From NCBI GenBank assembly GCA_020635725.1, contig JACJZF010000006.1, forward strand, positions 124,001 through 188,000: DNA of 64,000 bases. Direction: 5' to 3'. Shown here one piece after another: positions 8,852 to 17,212 of the stretch. The notes below the pieces were generated by a model that was not told the origin of the DNA, did no database searches, and saw nothing but the letters and a program-made list of their open reading frames with translations. Position 1 is the first letter of the stretch. Each line of letters starts with the position of its first letter. A program made the translations under genes and the position numbers. The stretch is from Flavobacteriales bacterium. GTDB taxonomy: Bacteria > Bacteroidota > Bacteroidia > Flavobacteriales_F > PHOS-HE28.

Positions 8852-9430
8852 ATGGAGAAGCGATTGACGTACCTGGCTTTCGCGTTGATCACCGCGGCAG
8901 CCCTCACCGCGTGCAAGAAGGACAAGGACGAAGACCCGCCGGCGGATCCGCCCAACGAAGAGGAAGTCATTACCACGCTCATCCTCACCTTCACCGATCA
9001 GGAGGTGAGCACCGAGGTCTTCGAGATGCGCTTCAGCGATCCCGATGGTAACGACGGCACCCCTCCGGTGATCGTGGCCGATACGCTGCCCGCAAGCCGC
9101 GCGTACAACATGGCCGTGCGCGTGCTGAATGAGAGCGCCAGCCCCGCCGTGGAGATCACCAACGAGATCGCCTCTGAGGCGCTGGCCCATCAGTTCTTCT
9201 TCCAGTCGAATGGCTCCACGCTCAGCATCACCTACGCCGATGCCGATGCCAACGGACAACCCATCGGCCTGTCGAACACGGCCGTGACCGGTGCAGCGGG
9301 GAATGGAACGCTTACCGTCACGCTGCGCCACCAGCCGGACAAGAGCGCCGCGGGCGTGAGCTCGGGCGATATCACCAATGCCGGCGGAGAGACCGACATC
9401 GAGGTGGAGTTCCCCGTGGTGATCGAGTAG
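8852..9430 (+). CDS. Exported lipoprotein following the TonB-dependent receptor
   Basis: Starting at MEKRLTYLAF, the signal ends in a lipobox LTAC followed by an acidic/lysine linker (KKDKDEDPPADPP), so the mature 192-residue product is likely lipid-anchored. The start 12 codons upstream would give an unusually long polar n-region. The rest is beta-rich with no catalytic motif. The segment EEEVITTLILTFTDQ resembles lipoproteins that accompany TonB-dependent receptors in Flavobacteria; this is from memory of such operons and not checked. It begins 57 bases after the receptor stop, so co-expression and a substrate-handling role at the membrane are plausible. Confidence 0.75.
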   Translation: MEKRLTYLAFALITAAALTACKKDKDEDPPADPPNEEEVITTLILTFTDQEVSTEVFEMRFSDPDGNDGTPPVIVADTLPASRAYNMAVRVLNESASPAVEITNEIASEALAHQFFFQSNGSTLSITYADADANGQPIGLSNTAVTGAAGNGTLTVTLRHQPDKSAAGVSSGDITNAGGETDIEVEFPVVIE

Positions 9431-9478
9431 CGTTACCGTTGGGAGGGGCGCGCATTGTGTCGGCTATACACCAAGCCC

Positions 9479-10045
9479 ATGCGGTACGCGTCCCTTCTTC
9501 TCGCTACGCTGTTTCCTTTGATAGCCGGTTGCCAGCATGGCACGGCACCTCGCACGCGAGAGCTACCGCTGGATTCCATCGTGGGTCGCATGGGCCCGGA
9601 TGCCGGGCTGCGCTTCGTCGTGGACAAGAGCGATCGCCGGTTCATGGTCTATGCCGGTGACTCGCTGCTGCGGACATACCCGTGCGTGCTGGGCGAGCAG
9701 CCCGTGGGCGACAAGCACTGCCAAGGCGACCGGCGGACTCCGGAAGGGAGCTTCACCTTCCGCAGCAAGCGGGTGCATGGCCAATGGCACAAGTTCATCT
9801 GGATCGATTACCCGAACGCGGAGAGCTGGCGGCGCTACCGCGAGCGCAAGGCGGCAGGTCTGATTCCCGCAGGCAAGGACATCGGTGGCGAGATCGGCAT
9901 CCATGGCGTGCCCGATGGCATGGACCATTGGATCGATGCGGGCGCCGACTGGACCTGGGGCTGCATCGCGCTGCGCAACGCCGATGTGGATGAGATCTAC
10001 CCGCACATCAAGCCGAACCGAACGGTGATCACCATACAGCCCTGA
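9479..10045 (+). CDS. L,D-transpeptidase (YkuD-family) lipoprotein
   Basis: The product (188 residues from ATG 9479; an upstream TTG is less likely) has a lipobox LIAGC, so it is probably tethered in the periplasm. The YkuD core is visible: RRTPEGSF in the middle, then IGIHGVPDG with the catalytic histidine and WTWGCIALRN with the nucleophilic cysteine (usual pattern HGxx...SxGCIRL). These enzymes form 3-3 peptidoglycan cross-links or attach proteins to peptidoglycan. The conserved arginine after GCI is alanine here, a common variation in ErfK/YafK-like members. It lies 48 bases after the preceding lipoprotein gene on the same strand. Confidence 0.88.
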   Translation: MRYASLLLATLFPLIAGCQHGTAPRTRELPLDSIVGRMGPDAGLRFVVDKSDRRFMVYAGDSLLRTYPCVLGEQPVGDKHCQGDRRTPEGSFTFRSKRVHGQWHKFIWIDYPNAESWRRYRERKAAGLIPAGKDIGGEIGIHGVPDGMDHWIDAGADWTWGCIALRNADVDEIYPHIKPNRTVITIQP

Positions 10046-10046
10046 G

Positions 10047-10472
10047 CTAGGGCCGGATCACCTCCGGGAAGAGCTCGTCGTATCCGGTGCGCTCGTCCTT
10101 CCGGCGCATGAAGCGCACGCCGCCGATCTCTTGTATCACCAGCTCCAACGTGGTGCGGACCAAACACCCGTTTAGCAGGTGCCCGCCTCTCATCTCACCT
10201 ACTTCATTGGCGTACGCCAGGTGCAGGTGAAGGCCATGTCGGCTGAGCGTGCCACTGAGCGCGCACACCTCCAGGTCGCCTTCGGTGCGCGTGCCGGCAG
10301 ATTGTCCTCCGTACCGCAGCACCGCCACGCTCAGGCTGCCCACGGCGCTGGTCACCGCAGCGGCCTCGATGCCTTGCTCACGTGCCCATCGTTCCAGCTC
10401 CGCGCGCACATCCTCGCCCGGCAGCAGCCGCAGCGCATGCGTGGCGTAGGGCCGACCTGCGGCGCTGATCAT
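10047..10472 (-). CDS. PPC (DUF296) domain protein
   Basis: The 141-residue protein has one PPC/DUF296 domain: ALRLLPGEDV near the start, AAAVTSAVGSLSVAVLRY, then the histidine motif GLHLHLAYAN and GGHLLNGCLV. In the family these histidines can bind zinc; bacterial single-domain members are mostly uncharacterised, and plant AT-hook relatives carry extra DNA-binding motifs absent here. Its ATG overlaps the purE stop by 4 bases (ATGA), so it is the third gene of the purK-purE operon. Its role there is unknown. Confidence 0.85.
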   Translation of the reverse strand: MISAAGRPYATHALRLLPGEDVRAELERWAREQGIEAAAVTSAVGSLSVAVLRYGGQSAGTRTEGDLEVCALSGTLSRHGLHLHLAYANEVGEMRGGHLLNGCLVRTTLELVIQEIGGVRFMRRKDERTGYDELFPEVIRP

Positions 10473-10972
10473 TGATCGAAGCCGTTCGGGAACTGCTGCT
10501 TCAGCGCCGCGATGCCATCGCGCACCTTGTCTTCCTGCTCGCCCTTGAACGCATCGAGCCGGTCGGCGAGCGCGGCATCGGCCGTGGCGAGGATCTGCAC
10601 CGCCAGCAGCCCGGCATTGCGCGCGCCGTTCACGGCCACGGTGGCCACCGGCACCCCGGCCGGCATCTGTACGATGCTGAGCAACGAGTCCCAGCCGTCG
10701 ATGCTGTTGCGGCTCTTGATGGGTACACCGATCACCGGAAGCGTCGTGAGCGATGCGACCATGCCCGGCAGATGCGCCGCGCCACCGGCACCGGCGATGA
10801 TCACCTTGACCCCGCGCGCGGCAGCGCCTTTCGCGTAGGCGAACATGCGGTCCGGCGTGCGGTGCGCGCTCACCACCGTGAGCTCATGCTCCACGCCGAA
10901 TTCCTTCATCGTGTCCACGGCCTCGCGCATGACCTCCAGGTCGCTGCGGCTGCCCATGATGATACCGACCAT
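10469..10972 (-). CDS. purE: N5-carboxyaminoimidazole ribonucleotide mutase
   Basis: PurE moves the carboxyl group of N5-CAIR to give CAIR in purine synthesis. The 167-residue length and the motifs GSRSDLEVM (7-15), SAHRTPDRM (about 40-48) and AGAGGAAHLPGMVAS are those of bacterial class I PurE. PurE and PurK act in sequence, and here purK lies immediately upstream with a 3-base gap. Cytoplasmic. Confidence 0.96.
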   Translation of the reverse strand: MVGIIMGSRSDLEVMREAVDTMKEFGVEHELTVVSAHRTPDRMFAYAKGAAARGVKVIIAGAGGAAHLPGMVASLTTLPVIGVPIKSRNSIDGWDSLLSIVQMPAGVPVATVAVNGARNAGLLAVQILATADAALADRLDAFKGEQEDKVRDGIAALKQQFPNGFDQ

Positions 10973-10975
10973 GCG

Positions 10976-12154
10976 TCAGGTGTTTGGTGTTGCTTGGTGT
11001 CTCACGCCCTGCTTGGCGTCCTCTAAGGCGGGCACGACAGCGCAGCGCGCCTTCACACGTGCCACGGCGTCCTCCAGTTCACGCTGCGTATCGGCGAGGA
11101 TGGTCACGTGGCCCATCTTCCGTCCCGTGCGCGTCTCAGACTTGCCGTAGAGGTGAAGGAAGGCGGCCCGAAGGCCCAGGAGCGCATCCATGCCTTTCAC
11201 GCGCGGCGTGCCGGTGCCATCGGCCCCCACCAGGTTCACCATGGCGGCGAGCCCATGCAGGCGCGTATCGCCCACGGGCCAGCCCATGTAGATGCGCAGC
11301 AGCTGATCGAACTGCGAGCTCGGGCAGGCCTCGATGGTATGATGGCCGCTGTTGTGCGCACGCGGCGCCGTCTCATTCACCAGGAGCTCGCCTTGCTTCG
11401 TGAGGAACATCTCCACGGCGTAGAGGCCCGGCGCGGCGAAGGCCTCGGCCACGGCGCAGGCGAGATCGCGCGCGGCTGCCGCCGTGGTGGCTGCGATGCG
11501 GGCTGGCGCCTGCAGGTGATCCACGAGATTCAGCTTCGGGTCGAAGACCATCTCCACCGGATCGTAGGTCACTTGCTGCCCATGCTCATCGCGGGCAACC
11601 AGCACGGCGATCTCCAAGGCCATGTCCACCCGCCGCTCCAGCACGCACGGCGCATCGAATGCCGATGCCGCGTCGTCCAGGTCATCGATCGCGATTACGC
11701 CCTTGCCGTCGTAGCCGCCGGTGAGGGTCTTCAGGAAGGCGGGGAGCAGCGCGGCATGCTCAACCAGTTCGCTTCCGTTGCGCAGCAGTGCGAACGGCGA
11801 GGTGGGCAGACCATGCCGCGCATAGAATTCCTTCTGCGCGCCCTTGTCCTGGATCACCGCCAGCACATCGGGGTCGGGCACCACGCGCTTGCCCATGCGC
11901 TTGAGCTCGCGTAAGGCCTCCACGCTCACCTGCTCGATCTCGATCCCCACCACATCGGCATCGCGCGCGAAATCGAGCACGGTGGCCGCATCACGGAAGT
12001 CGCCCACGACGAAACGGGTGGCGAGCGCGGCGCAGGGGGCCTGCGGATCCGGGTCGAGCACATGCACGCGAGCATCGTAGCGCAAGGCATTCTCGATGAA
12101 CATGCGGCCCAGTTGGCCACCGCCGAGAAGCGCGATCACAGGTGCCTTCGTCAT
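10976..12154 (-). CDS. purK: 5-(carboxyamino)imidazole ribonucleotide synthase
   Basis: PurK uses ATP and bicarbonate to carboxylate AIR to N5-CAIR, the substrate of PurE. The 392-residue product begins with the GGGQLGRMF nucleotide-fold motif, has ATP-grasp segments (LPAFLKTLTGGYDGKG, PCVLERRVDMALE) and the late motif NETAPRAHNSGHHTIEA seen in PurK. The first gene of purK-purE-PPC. TATCTTCG on the minus strand ends 6 bases before the ATG, so the message may have almost no leader. Confidence 0.96.
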   Translation of the reverse strand: MTKAPVIALLGGGQLGRMFIENALRYDARVHVLDPDPQAPCAALATRFVVGDFRDAATVLDFARDADVVGIEIEQVSVEALRELKRMGKRVVPDPDVLAVIQDKGAQKEFYARHGLPTSPFALLRNGSELVEHAALLPAFLKTLTGGYDGKGVIAIDDLDDAASAFDAPCVLERRVDMALEIAVLVARDEHGQQVTYDPVEMVFDPKLNLVDHLQAPARIAATTAAAARDLACAVAEAFAAPGLYAVEMFLTKQGELLVNETAPRAHNSGHHTIEACPSSQFDQLLRIYMGWPVGDTRLHGLAAMVNLVGADGTGTPRVKGMDALLGLRAAFLHLYGKSETRTGRKMGHVTILADTQRELEDAVARVKARCAVVPALEDAKQGVRHQATPNT

Positions 12155-12160
12155 GCGGCG

Positions 12161-12168
12161 CGAAGATA
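12161..12168 (-). promoter_or_regulatory. -7 box of purK, almost abutting the start codon
   Basis: TATCTTCG matches the TAnnTTyG consensus; 6 bases separate it from the purK ATG. In Bacteroidota transcription begins a few bases after this box, so the transcript would start at or very near the ATG. Confidence 0.55.
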
Positions 12169-12187
12169 CCCGGCGGCCCGGGAGCGC

Positions 12188-12793
12188 TCAGCCCCTCCGC
12201 CGCGTGAACTTCGGCGAGCGCACACGGCCGAGCCGGTAGCCTGCCGTGAGCAGCCAGGCCCGGTTGCGTGGCAGGTAGAGGTCATCCTCGCGGATGATGG
12301 GGCGCAATCCTCCGTAATAGCGCAGGCAGAGGTCCAACCCGCTCATCATATCCGCACCAACGCCCAGGATGAGGCCGTGGTCCCATTTCTCGTAGGACTC
12401 CGTCACCGTGGTGCTCTCACCTGCCACCGTCTGCTGCGCTGCGAGCAACCGGCCCATCTGCACCCCCAGCGCGGCGTTGAACGTGTTGCCGATGTAGAGC
12501 TTGGCCGCTACCGGTACCTGCGCGTAGAGCAGCCGCGTGGATCCACGGTCGCCATCGGGAAGCGTGTAGCCAAAGCCCAAGGTGGTCAGGCGCAGCTCCG
12601 GTTGCAGCTCCAGTCGCGGGCCGGCACGCAGGGCGAAGTAGGCACCAGCGGTGGCACCCGGTATCATGCGCGTGGTGACTTCGCCCGACTTGGTGCTGCT
12701 CATGACCAGACCGGCCTTCAGACCGAAGCCCGAATGCTGGGCCTTCACGGGTACCAGGGACACGATGACAAGAGCGGAGAACAGCGGGCGCAT
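12188..12793 (-). CDS. Outer-membrane beta-barrel protein
   Basis: The 201-residue product has an N-terminal signal (MRPLFSALVIVSLVPVKAQ) followed by alternating-residue beta strands typical of an 8-10-stranded outer-membrane barrel of the PorT/OmpA-like fold: FGLKAGLVMSS, AGAYFALRAGPRLELQPEL, YAQVPVAAKLYIG, LGVGADMMSGLDLCLRYYG and WLLTAGYRLG. No enzyme motif is visible. It lies 33 bases upstream of purK on the same strand, but purK has its own promoter box, so functional linkage is doubtful. Substrate or partner unknown. Confidence 0.75.
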   Translation of the reverse strand: MRPLFSALVIVSLVPVKAQHSGFGLKAGLVMSSTKSGEVTTRMIPGATAGAYFALRAGPRLELQPELRLTTLGFGYTLPDGDRGSTRLLYAQVPVAAKLYIGNTFNAALGVQMGRLLAAQQTVAGESTTVTESYEKWDHGLILGVGADMMSGLDLCLRYYGGLRPIIREDDLYLPRNRAWLLTAGYRLGRVRSPKFTRRRG

Positions 12794-12915
12794 AGGAATC
12801 GATTCGTGGGTGCTTTACGCGCCAGTGGTGCGTTCGAGTTGCGCGCGGACGTCAACTTTCGCCGCATTTTCACGGGCGTTCGCTGAATCGGCGCGAAGAC
12901 TCGATGAGCGCGACC

Positions 12916-13563
12916 CTACGAAGCGAGTGCCGCGATCGCCGCAGCAGGGTCCGGTGCGCCGAAGACGCTGTTGCCCGCGACCAGCACATCGGCGCCGGCC
13001 TCCACGAGCCGCTGCAGGTTCCCCGCATCGACGCCGCCATCGATCTCGATCACCGCCTTCGACCCGGTGCGCGCCCGCAATTCGCGCAACGCCGCGATCT
13101 TGGCGTAGGTCCGCTCGATGAAGCGCTGACCGCCGAAGCCGGGGTTCACGCTCATCAGGCACACGATGTCGATGTCGGCCAGCACCTCTTCGAGCAGGTC
13201 GACGCGCGAATGCGGGTTGATCGCCACCCCGGCCTTCATGCCCGCGGCCTTGATGGCCTGGATGCTCCGGTGCAGGTGCGGGCACGCCTCGAGATGCACG
13301 GTGAGGTGATCGGCGCCGGCATCGCGGAACGCGCTGATGTACTGATCCGGCCGCACGATCATGAGATGCACATCGAAGGGCTTCTTCGCGTGCTTGCGGA
13401 TGCTCCTGATCACCGGCAGGCCGAAGCTGATGTTGGGCACGAACACCCCGTCCATCACATCGATGTGGTGCCAAGCCGCTGCCGATCCCTCGATCAGCGC
13501 GACGGCCTTGCCCAGCTCGGCGAAATCGGCGGAGAGCAGGGAAGGGGCGAGGAGGTGGGCCAT
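12916..13563 (-). CDS. rpe: Ribulose-phosphate 3-epimerase
   Basis: Rpe interconverts ribulose 5-phosphate and xylulose 5-phosphate in the pentose phosphate pathway. The 215-residue TIM barrel has the family landmarks APSLLSADF (6-14), HIDVMDGVFVPN with catalytic His/Asp, DVHLMI, HLEACPH, SVNPGFGGQ and EIDGGV. Conserved start MAHLLAPSLLS. The promoter box TACCTTCG ends 5 bases before the ATG, predicting a leaderless or near-leaderless message. Confidence 0.97.
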   Translation of the reverse strand: MAHLLAPSLLSADFAELGKAVALIEGSAAAWHHIDVMDGVFVPNISFGLPVIRSIRKHAKKPFDVHLMIVRPDQYISAFRDAGADHLTVHLEACPHLHRSIQAIKAAGMKAGVAINPHSRVDLLEEVLADIDIVCLMSVNPGFGGQRFIERTYAKIAALRELRARTGSKAVIEIDGGVDAGNLQRLVEAGADVLVAGNSVFGAPDPAAAIAALAS

Positions 13564-13568
13564 GGCAG

Positions 13569-13576
13569 CGAAGGTA
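13569..13576 (-). promoter_or_regulatory. -7 box of rpe, 5 bases from the ATG
   Basis: TACCTTCG on the minus strand fits the Bacteroidota -7 consensus in its high-GC form. The distance to the ATG leaves no room for a ribosome-binding site. Confidence 0.55.
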
Positions 13577-13590
13577 GGTAGGCCCTGAAA

Positions 13591-13672
13591 GCAGTTGTCA
13601 GTTGTCGGTTGTCAGACCTGAGGAGCCGTACAACCCACAACTGACAACCGTACAACGGACAACTGAAAACGA
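13591..13672. repeat. Inverted array of TTGTC-type heptamers between rpoD and rpe
   Basis: The left part (13592-13613) is built of GTTGTCA/GTTGTCG units; the right part (13630-13667) is built of their reverse complements (ACAACTG, ACAACCG). The two halves can fold into an imperfect long hairpin. It lies in the gap after the rpoD stop and before rpe, on the minus-strand transcripts, and could act as a terminator or be a mobile-type intergenic repeat. It codes for nothing. Confidence 0.7.
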
Positions 13673-13694
13673 ACAACCTCTCCCTCGCTCCAGC

Positions 13695-14561
13695 TCAGCC
13701 CAGGTAGGCCTTGAGCACCGAGCTCCTCGAGGTGTGCTTCATGCGGCGGATGGCCTTCTCCTTGATCTGGCGCACGCGCTCGCGGGTGAGATCGAATTTC
13801 TGGCCGATCTCCTCCAACGTGTGCGGCTGGTTGCCATTCAGGCCGAAGTAAAGGCGGATCACATCGGCCTCACGACCGGCCAGCGCGCGCAGGGAGCGTT
13901 CGATCTCGGTGCGCAGGCTATCGCTCATGAGCGTGTCCAGCGGCGTGGGCAGATCGGGGTTGCTCATGATGTCCATCATGGTGCCGCTGTCGCCGTCCTC
14001 GCGGAGCGGTGCGTCCATGCTCAGGTGGCGGCCCGTGTTGTTCAGGCTGGTCTTCACCTCTTCCAAGGTCATCTCCAGCACTTCGGCCAGTTCGTGCGCG
14101 GTGGGCGGGCGCTCGTGCTCCTGCTCCAGTTTCGCGAAGGCCTTGTTGATCTTGTTGATCGAGCCGATCTTGTTCAGCGGCAGTCGCACGATGCGGGCCT
14201 GCTCGGCGAGGCTCTGCAGGATCTGCTGGCGGATCCACCACACGGCGTAGCTGATGAACTTGAAGCCGCGGGTCTCATCGAAGCGGCCGGCCGCCTTGAT
14301 CAGGCCGAGGTTGCCCTCGCTGATCAGGTCGGGCAGGCTGAGTCCCTGGCCCTGATACTGCTTGGCCACCGATACCACGAAGCGCAGGTTGGCTTTGCAG
14401 AGCGCCTCCAGCGCCTCATTGTCGCCTTGCTTGATGCGCCGCGCGAGCTCCACCTCTTCCTGTGCGGTGATCAGCTTCACCCGCCCGATCTCCTGGAGGT
14501 ATTTGTCCAAGGAGGGGGTGTCGCGGTTCGTCACCTGCTTGACGATCTTCAACTGACGCAT
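13695..14561 (-). CDS. rpoD: Primary RNA polymerase sigma factor (RpoD, short Bacteroidota form)
   Basis: The start at 14561 (MRQLKIVKQVTNRD) gives 288 residues, the usual Bacteroidota length; upstream in-frame codons to 14918 are unlike the family. Region 1.2 is PSLDKYLQEIGRV, region 2 runs from LVSVAKQY-like FVVSVAKQYQGQG through YAVWWIRQQILQSLAEQ (2.3-2.4, -7 element contact), region 3 ends near TLEEVKTSL, and region 4 ends in LTRERVRQIKEKAIRRMKH (-33 contact). Region 1.1 is absent, as in this phylum. It directs general transcription and would recognise the TAnnTTyG boxes seen here. Confidence 0.97.
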   Translation of the reverse strand: MRQLKIVKQVTNRDTPSLDKYLQEIGRVKLITAQEEVELARRIKQGDNEALEALCKANLRFVVSVAKQYQGQGLSLPDLISEGNLGLIKAAGRFDETRGFKFISYAVWWIRQQILQSLAEQARIVRLPLNKIGSINKINKAFAKLEQEHERPPTAHELAEVLEMTLEEVKTSLNNTGRHLSMDAPLREDGDSGTMMDIMSNPDLPTPLDTLMSDSLRTEIERSLRALAGREADVIRLYFGLNGNQPHTLEEIGQKFDLTRERVRQIKEKAIRRMKHTSRSSVLKAYLG

Positions 14562-14672
14562 TCGAGCCATCGACGTGTGATTGGGATGAGGCGCTTTGAA
14601 CGCTGCACACGGCGCGGTGGTTACCGGCTCTCGCGCGATTCCGATAAAAGGCGCCCATCGGGCCATGAATGA

Positions 14673-14700
14673 CGAAGGCCGCCCCGGAGGACGGCCTTCG
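14673..14700 (-). terminator. Hairpin terminator after pnp
   Basis: CGAAGGCCG (14673-14681) pairs perfectly with CGGCCTTCG (14692-14700) around a 10-base loop, 18 bases beyond the pnp stop. The following T-tract is weak, as in most high-GC genomes. Confidence 0.6.
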
Positions 14701-14718
14701 CGCTTGGGTTCGATCTGC

Positions 14719-17052
14719 TCAGTTGGCGCTCGGGTCGTGGCTGCCGTTGCCGCCATCGGTGTCCCGGGGGCCCTGATCGCCGTGCTGGCCATGGCCACCG
14801 TGGTGCGGGCGGTCGCCATGGTCGCGGCGCGGACGGTCGCCGTGGTCGCGGCGGGGGCGGTCATCGCGACGCGGACGGTCGCCACGGTCGCGGCGCTCGC
14901 CGGCCATCGCGGGCTCACGCTCCACCCAGCCTTCGGGCTTGGGCAGCAGCGCCCGGCGGCTCAGCTTCAGCTTGCCGCTGCGCGGGTCCTTGCCCACCAC
15001 CTGGAATTCGATCACCTCGCCTTCCTTCAGCACATCCTCCACCTTCTCGATGCGCTTCCAGTCGAGCTCGCTCACGTGCAGCAGGCCGTCGGTGCCGGGT
15101 ACCACTTCCACGAAGGCGCCGTAAGGCATGATGGTCTTCACCTTGCCCTTGTACGTGGTGCCGACCTCCACCTGCGGCGGGTTGGCGATGGCGTTCACAC
15201 GGGCGAGGGCCGCATCGATGCTGGCTTTGTTCTCGCTCATGATCTCCACCTGTCCCTTGCCATCCACCTCGTCGATGCTGATCTGCGCGCCGGTCTCGGC
15301 CTGGATCTCCTGGATCACGCGGCCACCGGGCCCGATCACCGCGCCGATGCTCTCCTTCGGGATGGTGATGGTGACGATGCGCGGGGCGTGGTCCTTGTAA
15401 TCGGCACGCGGCGCATCCAGGGTCTTCAGCATCTCGTTCAGGATGTGCAGGCGGCCTTGGCGGGCCTGCTCCAGCGCCTGGGCGAGCACTTCGTACGGAA
15501 GGCCATCGACCTTCATGTCCATCTGCGTGGCGGTGATGCCCTTGGCAGTGCCGGTCACCTTGAAGTCCATATCGCCCAGGAAGTCCTCGTCGCCGAGGAT
15601 GTCGCTGAGGATCGCGTGGCGGCTGCCGTCGCTGATCATGCCCATGGCGATGCCGCTCACCGGGGCGCTGATCTTCACGCCGGCATCCATCAGGGCGAGG
15701 GTGCCGCTGCACACCGTGGCCATGCTGCTGGAGCCGTTGCTCTCGAGCACGTCGCAGTTCAGGCGGATGGTGTACGGGTTGGTCTCCACGCCTGGGATCA
15801 CGGGCTTCAGCGCGCGCAGCGCCAGGTTGCCGTGGCCCACTTCGCGACGTCCGGGGCCGCGTATCGGCTTCACCTCGCCGGTGCTGAAGCTGGGGAAGTT
15901 GTAGTGCAGCATGAAGCGCTCGCTGCCCTTGCGGGTGGCGAGGTCGATGGTCTGCTCATCCAGCGAGCTGCCCAGGGTGAGCATGTTGATTGCCTGGGTC
16001 TCGCCACGGGTGAAGATGGCGCTGCCGTGGGTGCCGGGCAGCACGTCCACCTCGCTCCAGATGGGGCGGATGTCCGTGGTCTTGCGGCCATCGAGGCGCA
16101 CGCCCTTGTCCAGCACCACGTTGCGCACGGCCTTCTTCTGCGCCTTCTTGAAGTAGCGCGCCAGCATGGCCTTGTCGGTCTTCTCCTCGTCGCTCAGGGT
16201 GGCGAGGCAATCCTCCTTCACCTTGGCGAAGTTCTCGGAGCGCACCTCCTTGCTGCTCGGGGTCAGGGCCAGGTCGTAGTACTTCTGGTAGCAGAAGTCC
16301 ATGATCTTCTTACCGATCTCCTCGATGTTGTTCTCGTGGCTGTAGGTGCGCTTCACCTGGGCCTTGGGCACCATGGCGGCGAACTCGTCCAGCGCGATGC
16401 ACTGCTTCTGGATGGCCTGGTGCGCCAGCTTGATCGCTTCGATCATGTCGGCTTCCTGCACCTCCTTCATCTCGCCCTCCACCATCAGGATATCGGCTTT
16501 GGTGCCGGCCACGATCAGGTCGAGGTCGTTGCCTTCGAGCTCCGCCACGGTGGGGTTGATGATGAGACGGCCGTTCACGCGTGCCACGCGCACCTCGCTC
16601 ACGGGACCGCCGAAGGGGATGTCGCTCACGGCCAGGGCGGCGGCGGCGGCCAGGCAGGCGATCGCATCGCTCGGGTTCTTCTTGTCGGCGCTCATCAGGC
16701 TCACCACCACTTGGGTGTCGCCGTGGAAGTCGTCCGGGAAGAGCGGGCGCAGGGCGCGGTCGATGAGGCGGCTGGTGAGCACCTCGTGGTCGCTCGGACG
16801 GGCCTCGCGCTTGAAGAAGCCACCAGGGAAGCGGCCGGCGGCGCTGAATTTCTCACGGTACTCCACCTGCAGGGGCAGGAAGTCGATGCCTTCGCGGGCC
16901 TCCTTGGTGGCTACGACGGTGGCGAGCAGGATCGTGTCGCCGAGGCGTACGGTCACCGAGCCGTCCGCTTGCTTGGCCAGCACCCCGGTCTCCAGGGTGA
17001 TGACCTTGCCATCGCCCATGTCGATGGTCTTGGTTATGCCTTGTGGTCTCAT
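14719..17052 (-). CDS. pnp: Polyribonucleotide nucleotidyltransferase (PNPase)
   Basis: PNPase degrades RNA 3' to 5' with phosphate and takes part in mRNA turnover. The start at 17052 (MRPQGITKTIDMGDGK) is chosen over one 32 codons earlier, which has no family likeness. Of 777 residues, two RNase PH domains come first (GRFPGGFFKREARPSDHE; later TRGETQ and GSSSMATVC), then a KH domain (IGAVIGPGGRVIQEI) and an S1 domain (YKGKVKTIMPYGAFVEV). The last 59 residues are a low-complexity Arg/Asp/His/Gly tail with repeats of DHGDRPRR, a charged disordered extension that may bind RNA. It follows rpsO, a classic arrangement, but a hairpin lies between. Confidence 0.97.
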   Translation of the reverse strand: MRPQGITKTIDMGDGKVITLETGVLAKQADGSVTVRLGDTILLATVVATKEAREGIDFLPLQVEYREKFSAAGRFPGGFFKREARPSDHEVLTSRLIDRALRPLFPDDFHGDTQVVVSLMSADKKNPSDAIACLAAAAALAVSDIPFGGPVSEVRVARVNGRLIINPTVAELEGNDLDLIVAGTKADILMVEGEMKEVQEADMIEAIKLAHQAIQKQCIALDEFAAMVPKAQVKRTYSHENNIEEIGKKIMDFCYQKYYDLALTPSSKEVRSENFAKVKEDCLATLSDEEKTDKAMLARYFKKAQKKAVRNVVLDKGVRLDGRKTTDIRPIWSEVDVLPGTHGSAIFTRGETQAINMLTLGSSLDEQTIDLATRKGSERFMLHYNFPSFSTGEVKPIRGPGRREVGHGNLALRALKPVIPGVETNPYTIRLNCDVLESNGSSSMATVCSGTLALMDAGVKISAPVSGIAMGMISDGSRHAILSDILGDEDFLGDMDFKVTGTAKGITATQMDMKVDGLPYEVLAQALEQARQGRLHILNEMLKTLDAPRADYKDHAPRIVTITIPKESIGAVIGPGGRVIQEIQAETGAQISIDEVDGKGQVEIMSENKASIDAALARVNAIANPPQVEVGTTYKGKVKTIMPYGAFVEVVPGTDGLLHVSELDWKRIEKVEDVLKEGEVIEFQVVGKDPRSGKLKLSRRALLPKPEGWVEREPAMAGERRDRGDRPRRDDRPRRDHGDRPRRDHGDRPHHGGHGQHGDQGPRDTDGGNGSHDPSAN
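14722..14898 (-). repeat. Short repeats encoding the charged tail of PNPase
   Basis: Units encoding GDRPRRD(H/D) recur three to four times, then His/Gly-rich sequence ending SHDPSAN. The stretch is low-complexity in DNA and protein and lies after the S1 domain. Confidence 0.75.
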
Positions 17053-17136
17053 GTTCTTGGGCGCGCCTTTCGCGCCGGTTTTGTGGTTGGTTTTCTGCTT
17101 CGGTTGGGCGTGGTCCCCGGGTTCCTGAACGAGAAA

Positions 17137-17159
17137 GGGCGACCGCATCGCGATCGCCC
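17137..17159 (-). terminator. Hairpin between rpsO and pnp
   Basis: GGGCGACCGC (17137-17146) and GCGATCGCCC (17150-17159) form a stem with one G-T wobble and a three-base loop; on the transcript it is followed by TTTCTCGTTC. It sits 54 bases after the rpsO stop and may terminate or be a PNPase/RNase processing site, as known for rpsO-pnp in Escherichia coli. Confidence 0.6.
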
Positions 17160-17212
17160 CCCTTCCGATCAGGATAAACAGCCGTGTGCCGCCGTGGCGG
17201 CCAGGGCCGGTG

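Noticed and set aside
13564..13694. CRISPR-like array between rpoD and rpe
   Set aside because: The units are heptamers in inverted order without spacers, so it is a hairpin array, not a CRISPR.
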